A stretch of 44,789 bases of DNA from a virus, in the IMG/VR virus record IMGVR_UViG_3300042469_001163, positions 1 through 44,789 of that record. One strand, written 5' to 3'. Each line of letters starts with the position of its first letter. Positions within the stretch are counted from its first letter, which is position 1. The notes under the pieces are model-generated. The model saw only the letters and a program-made list of their open reading frames with translations. It was not told the origin of the DNA and did no database searches. The translations under genes and the position numbers were made by a program. This document shows positions 41,842 through 44,789 of this stretch, piece by piece.

Positions 41842-42845
41842 ATCATGCCTCGCCACAATTGGATGTATTGTTCTTTGACCTTGTCCCAAGTGTAATTTTT
41901 CGCTTTTGCTTCTGCTTTTCTGCCAAATTCTTCACAAAGATTTGGATTGTTTTTTAAGTTGTCGATCATTTGTGCAAGCTTTTTGGTGTTTTTCTTCTCA
42001 AATACAAAACCACAATCTTCAACGCAGTCAGATGCTCCAGCACCATCAGAAACAACAACAGGTCTGCCAGAACTCATAGCTTCAAGAACTTCAATCCCAA
42101 ATCCTTCTGTTGCGCTTGGCTGAACATAAATAGAGCAACTATTGTAAAAATCTTCCGTAGATTTAACCCAGCCTTGAATGTTAATGTTGCCTTTGCCGAA
42201 ATGCCTAATCAATGGCAATAAACCGGGAGTCTGACTTCCAGCAAGATTCAATATTGCATCTTTGTAGTTTAGAATAGACCAAGCTTCTAACAAATATCGC
42301 AATCCCTTATCAGGTCCACACTGACCAAGATATCCAACTGTAAACCTCTTTGGATGTTTCTTGTTTCTAACAGGGATATGACCGTGCGGAATTATTTTTG
42401 TATTGTTTATTCCATATTTATTATTGGTTTTTTTTGCAACTGATGATGGACATATTACAACATCAGCATTCTTGTAGCAGCTTATGTATTTTTGAAATAA
42501 ATTTGGATCATTTAAGTGTGGAAAGTCAAAAGAAGCACCTAAACCTAAAAATTCTTCCCTGCTGATGTCAACATCGTGAGCAGCTACAGTATAAGTTATT
42601 TTTACGCCATTTGCTTTTAACTTGGTGGTTAGTTCTGGGAATGTGCCAGCATAGAAGTGTGCAAGTTTATACTTGCTGAAATCAATTTCTTGGATTGCCT
42701 TTTCTGAATCAAAAGGATTATTGGTTGGCTCAGGATTGATAACATCAACTGGACCAAGTTGATTTAACGCTTCAAATTCATGTGCGGTTACTTGACCTCC
42801 TCCTGTTTCTGACCCGATTTTATCATTTGTTACAAATAAAAACAT
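41838..42845 (-). CDS. GT4-family glycosyltransferase
   Basis: A 335-aa GT-B enzyme. The N-terminal domain starts LFVTNDKIGSETGGGQVTAH. The donor domain has FTVGYLGQCGPDKGLRYLLE (the phosphate-binding strand), then QPSATEGFGIEVLEAMSSGR with the EGFGIExLEAM E-x7-E motif of GT4. Length is typical. Coupled to the triple methyltransferase by ATGA. Sugar unknown. Confidence 0.85.
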   Translation of the reverse strand: MFLFVTNDKIGSETGGGQVTAHEFEALNQLGPVDVINPEPTNNPFDSEKAIQEIDFSKYKLAHFYAGTFPELTTKLKANGVKITYTVAAHDVDISREEFLGLGASFDFPHLNDPNLFQKYISCYKNADVVICPSSVAKKTNNKYGINNTKIIPHGHIPVRNKKHPKRFTVGYLGQCGPDKGLRYLLEAWSILNYKDAILNLAGSQTPGLLPLIRHFGKGNINIQGWVKSTEDFYNSCSIYVQPSATEGFGIEVLEAMSSGRPVVVSDGAGASDCVEDCGFVFEKKNTKKLAQMIDNLKNNPNLCEEFGRKAEAKAKNYTWDKVKEQYIQLWRGMI

Positions 42846-42848
42846 GAT

Positions 42849-43508
42849 TTAATCCAATGGTTTTCTTAATCTTACATAGCAAGAAACATGAGGCAATCCA
42901 ATTGTATTCAGTATAGCCTCATTCATTGATATTGGGCTTCCAACAGAAAAAACCTTACCGTTGATTGTTATTTCTTCGCAAACACCAAGATTGAATACTT
43001 CTGTGCTAAAATCTTGAACAATTCTTTCCAGTAGATTTGCCCAATCATAAACACGCCAATGAGGTTTGTGTTCAACAAATTTACCACCGAAAGGTGTTGT
43101 TAAATAACAAGTTCCACCCGGTTTCAATAAATCATAAATGTATCGCATGGCAATAACATCGTAATATTCATGCTTCCTGCCTTCTCCATAAGTATTCAAA
43201 CCAAAATGTTCAATGGCAGAGACAATAACAGCAGCATCGAAAGTTCCTATGTTTTCACGAATGAAGTAAGATGGTAACCGACAGAAATCAGCAGTAATGT
43301 GATTATAGTTTAATTCTTGATCAGAATCTCTTAGATCAATGCCTGTAACGTGAAACCCACATTTAGCCATCATACTGGCAAGAGGACTGTGTTGAGATCC
43401 AATTTCAAGTATTTTCGAGCCTTTTGGTTCATCAAAATCAGCAAAAAATAATCCTACTTCTGGATCAAAAGTTTTATATTCTTGAATAATATGGTCAGGT
43501 ATTTTCAC
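42849..43508 (-). CDS. SAM-dependent methyltransferase
   Basis: A 219-aa class I enzyme. KILEIGSQHSPLASMMAKCG is motif I, FHVTGIDLRD motif II with its acidic end, AAVIVSAIEHFGLNTYGEGR motif IV-like, and LLKPGGTCYLTTPFGG the post-motif. The GTG at 43508 overlaps the previous stop (GTGA), matching the style of the other genes in this operon, and replaces a longer frame from 43547. It is probably a sugar or lipid-linked methyltransferase; substrate unknown. Confidence 0.75.
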   Translation of the reverse strand: MKIPDHIIQEYKTFDPEVGLFFADFDEPKGSKILEIGSQHSPLASMMAKCGFHVTGIDLRDSDQELNYNHITADFCRLPSYFIRENIGTFDAAVIVSAIEHFGLNTYGEGRKHEYYDVIAMRYIYDLLKPGGTCYLTTPFGGKFVEHKPHWRVYDWANLLERIVQDFSTEVFNLGVCEEITINGKVFSVGSPISMNEAILNTIGLPHVSCYVRLRKPLD

Positions 43509-44209
43509 AAATCCCACACTTTCAAACATATTGTGGCAAGAACACAACCGCCGGGAAAACTTGCAGAATAATATTTTTCGTTATTATATTCAGGCACACC
43601 AAAATAATTTAATATTTCTGCTGCCTCATTTTTTCTCATGTAAAAATCAAACTGATTTTCACCTTCTTCTATGATAAAATCAAAAGTTAAATAAAGCTCT
43701 CCGTCCTTCTTCAACATTCCTATCATGTTTTCAATACATTCAATTCTTTCACTACTACTCTGTATGTGTTCTAGAACAGATATGCAATAGATCTTATCAA
43801 ATTTTTCTTCACTTCTATAATCTTGAATTTTAGAATTATAAAACTCAATGTTTTTGAAGCCAAGTCTTTCTGCTGATCTTATAGATTTGTCAAGATAGTC
43901 TTGATTCATGTCAATCGTGACTACTTTGGCGCATCTTTTGGCAACTGCATATTTGAAAACAGCATATGCTCCTCCAGCATCAAGGCAAACATCGCTTGGC
44001 TTCAAATTACTATGCATAATTGCCCAAGGATATTCGTATTGTCTGCTCCAGTGCAAACTTGTAAAGCTAGTTGGAACCTCAAAGTTTAGTGGAGCATTTT
44101 CATGTGGCTCTAAAATTGTGCATTCTGGGCATTGAATGTCATAGCTCATCAATTCACGAAGAATTGTTTCGTCAGGACAGCCATAAGTATAAGAAATATG
44201 TATTTTCAC
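43505..44209 (-). CDS. SAM-dependent methyltransferase
   Basis: A 234-aa class I enzyme. SDVCLDAGGAYAVFKYAVAK near residue 71 is motif I, KVVTIDMNQDYLDKS motif II, FDKIYCISVLEHIQ motif IV and KKDGELYLTFDFI the following strand. The start is GTG overlapping the upstream stop (GTGA). The N-terminus (YDIQCPECTILEPHEN) holds CPEC, as in some methyltransferases that carry a zinc motif. It lies between a GT4 enzyme and another methyltransferase in one operon. Confidence 0.75.
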   Translation of the reverse strand: MKIHISYTYGCPDETILRELMSYDIQCPECTILEPHENAPLNFEVPTSFTSLHWSRQYEYPWAIMHSNLKPSDVCLDAGGAYAVFKYAVAKRCAKVVTIDMNQDYLDKSIRSAERLGFKNIEFYNSKIQDYRSEEKFDKIYCISVLEHIQSSSERIECIENMIGMLKKDGELYLTFDFIIEEGENQFDFYMRKNEAAEILNYFGVPEYNNEKYYSASFPGGCVLATICLKVWDL

Positions 44210-44789
44210 CAGCCACCTGTGTCTATTGATTCAAAACAAAGATCTTCATATCTTTTAATCATGTTGTCATAAGAAAACTGATTTGCCCATTCAATGCAGT
44301 TACTTGATTTAATTGTTGAAACAGCATCATCTTTGATAAGTTTTTCCATTTCTTCTTGACTGTTCACAAGGAATCCTGTTTCGCCATGCTTGATTGTTTC
44401 CTTGCAAGCACCATGATTCCATGCGATTACAGGCATACCGCATAGTTGAGCTTCAACTGGAGCAAGTCCAAATGGCTCACGGAAGTGTTTATTGGGGTGT
44501 AGGAGGGCTTTATTCGTATTGAACCATACGCTGCACTCATCACGGTTTTGATGCCCTACATACCTAAGATTGGGCGATACAGAGCATTTGGTCTTAATGC
44601 TGTTGAGAAGATCGGGTTCTCCTGTGATTCTGTCATCTCCGACTAGATCCAATCCAATTTTGCAAGTATTGGCCACATCAACAGCAATATGTGGACCCTT
44701 GATTGTGCTTATTCTGGCGAGGAAGAGATAACGGTCGTTTCTTGTTAATCCTGTGTTTTTATAAAAATTAACATCAACTCCGTTATAAG
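44206..44789 (-). CDS. GT4-family glycosyltransferase, N-terminus cut by window
   Basis: The C-terminal 194 residues of a GT-B enzyme, open at the window edge. Visible are YNGVDVNFY at the edge, YLFLARISTIKGPHIAVDVA (donor-domain first strand), LRYVGHQNRDE, and REPFGLAPVEAQLCGMPVIA, the GT4 E-x7-E motif. It ends TGGW followed by TGA, overlapping the next GTG. The true start lies beyond 44789. It opens the minus-strand glycan operon. Confidence 0.85.
   Translation of the reverse strand, partial: YNGVDVNFYKNTGLTRNDRYLFLARISTIKGPHIAVDVANTCKIGLDLVGDDRITGEPDLLNSIKTKCSVSPNLRYVGHQNRDECSVWFNTNKALLHPNKHFREPFGLAPVEAQLCGMPVIAWNHGACKETIKHGETGFLVNSQEEMEKLIKDDAVSTIKSSNCIEWANQFSYDNMIKRYEDLCFESIDTGGW

Noticed and set aside
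1-44789. tRNA genes
   Set aside because: No T-arm consensus (GTTCRA) with a matching acceptor stem was found in the intergenic spaces; a GAATCGAACC near 3786 is inside a coding gene.

Overview
The window looks like part of the genome of a large tailed phage, most likely a T4-superfamily (myovirus-type) relative. It is AT-rich and densely packed, with many 1-4 bp start/stop overlaps and short operons on both strands. It carries a T4-style replication and recombination set: RecA/UvsX-type recombinase, zinc-binding gp32-like SSB, DnaB/gp41-type helicase, UvsW-like helicase, a probable UvsY-like mediator and dNMP kinase. Unlike T4, its polymerase is a short family A enzyme. No ribosomal, tRNA or bacterial housekeeping genes are visible. 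The host cannot be read from the sequence.

Layout. 1-6.3 kb: dNMP kinase (cut by the window edge), a Cys-rich protein, a Hel308-like helicase, small unknown genes and an amidoligase-like protein. 6.3-7.8 kb: an unknown gene and a GT-A glycosyltransferase. 7.9-11.5 kb: recombinase, SSB, a coiled-coil protein and one unknown, with terminator hairpins after the SSB and coiled-coil genes. 11.5-16.7 kb: a methyltransferase, two GT9-like glycosyltransferases, UDP-galactopyranose mutase, an HNH-like/deaminase fusion and a GNAT acetyltransferase. 16.8-21.2 kb: UvsY-like protein, two very small genes, replicative helicase, a candidate late sigma factor and DNA polymerase. 21.2-21.75 kb: the longest gap, holding a promoter followed by what looks like a large structured RNA. 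21.75-26.2 kb: glycosyltransferase, methyltransferase, aspartate carbamoyltransferase and unknowns. 26.2-33.5 kb: two collagen-like proteins (about 494 and 1659 aa) and a probable virion protein. 33.6-40.3 kb: a plus-strand operon with a DEDDh exonuclease, UvsW, TPR-glycosyltransferase, sulfotransferase, two tandem GT25 proteins and small membrane proteins. 40.3-44.8 kb: a minus-strand operon of methyltransferases (one with three domains) and GT4 glycosyltransferases.

How the genes may work together. The replication genes form a nearly complete T4-like fork and recombination module; the stand-alone DEDDh exonuclease may proofread for a polymerase whose own exonuclease region looks degenerate. 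dNMP kinase, the deaminase fusion and aspartate carbamoyltransferase point to nucleotide supply. About nine glycosyltransferases, UDP-galactopyranose mutase, a sulfotransferase and five methyltransferase genes suggest that the phage builds or modifies a glycan, and their position beside two giant collagen-like proteins makes those proteins a possible acceptor (inference).

The most interesting unexplained elements are two promoter-linked structured RNA candidates (about 19.19-19.33 kb and 21.42-21.73 kb), a hairpin that places the ribosome-binding site and start codon of the helicase gene in its loop, the Gly-X-Gln collagen proteins, and the HNH-like/deaminase and triple-methyltransferase fusions. 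All functions are read from motifs by eye; no database search was run.
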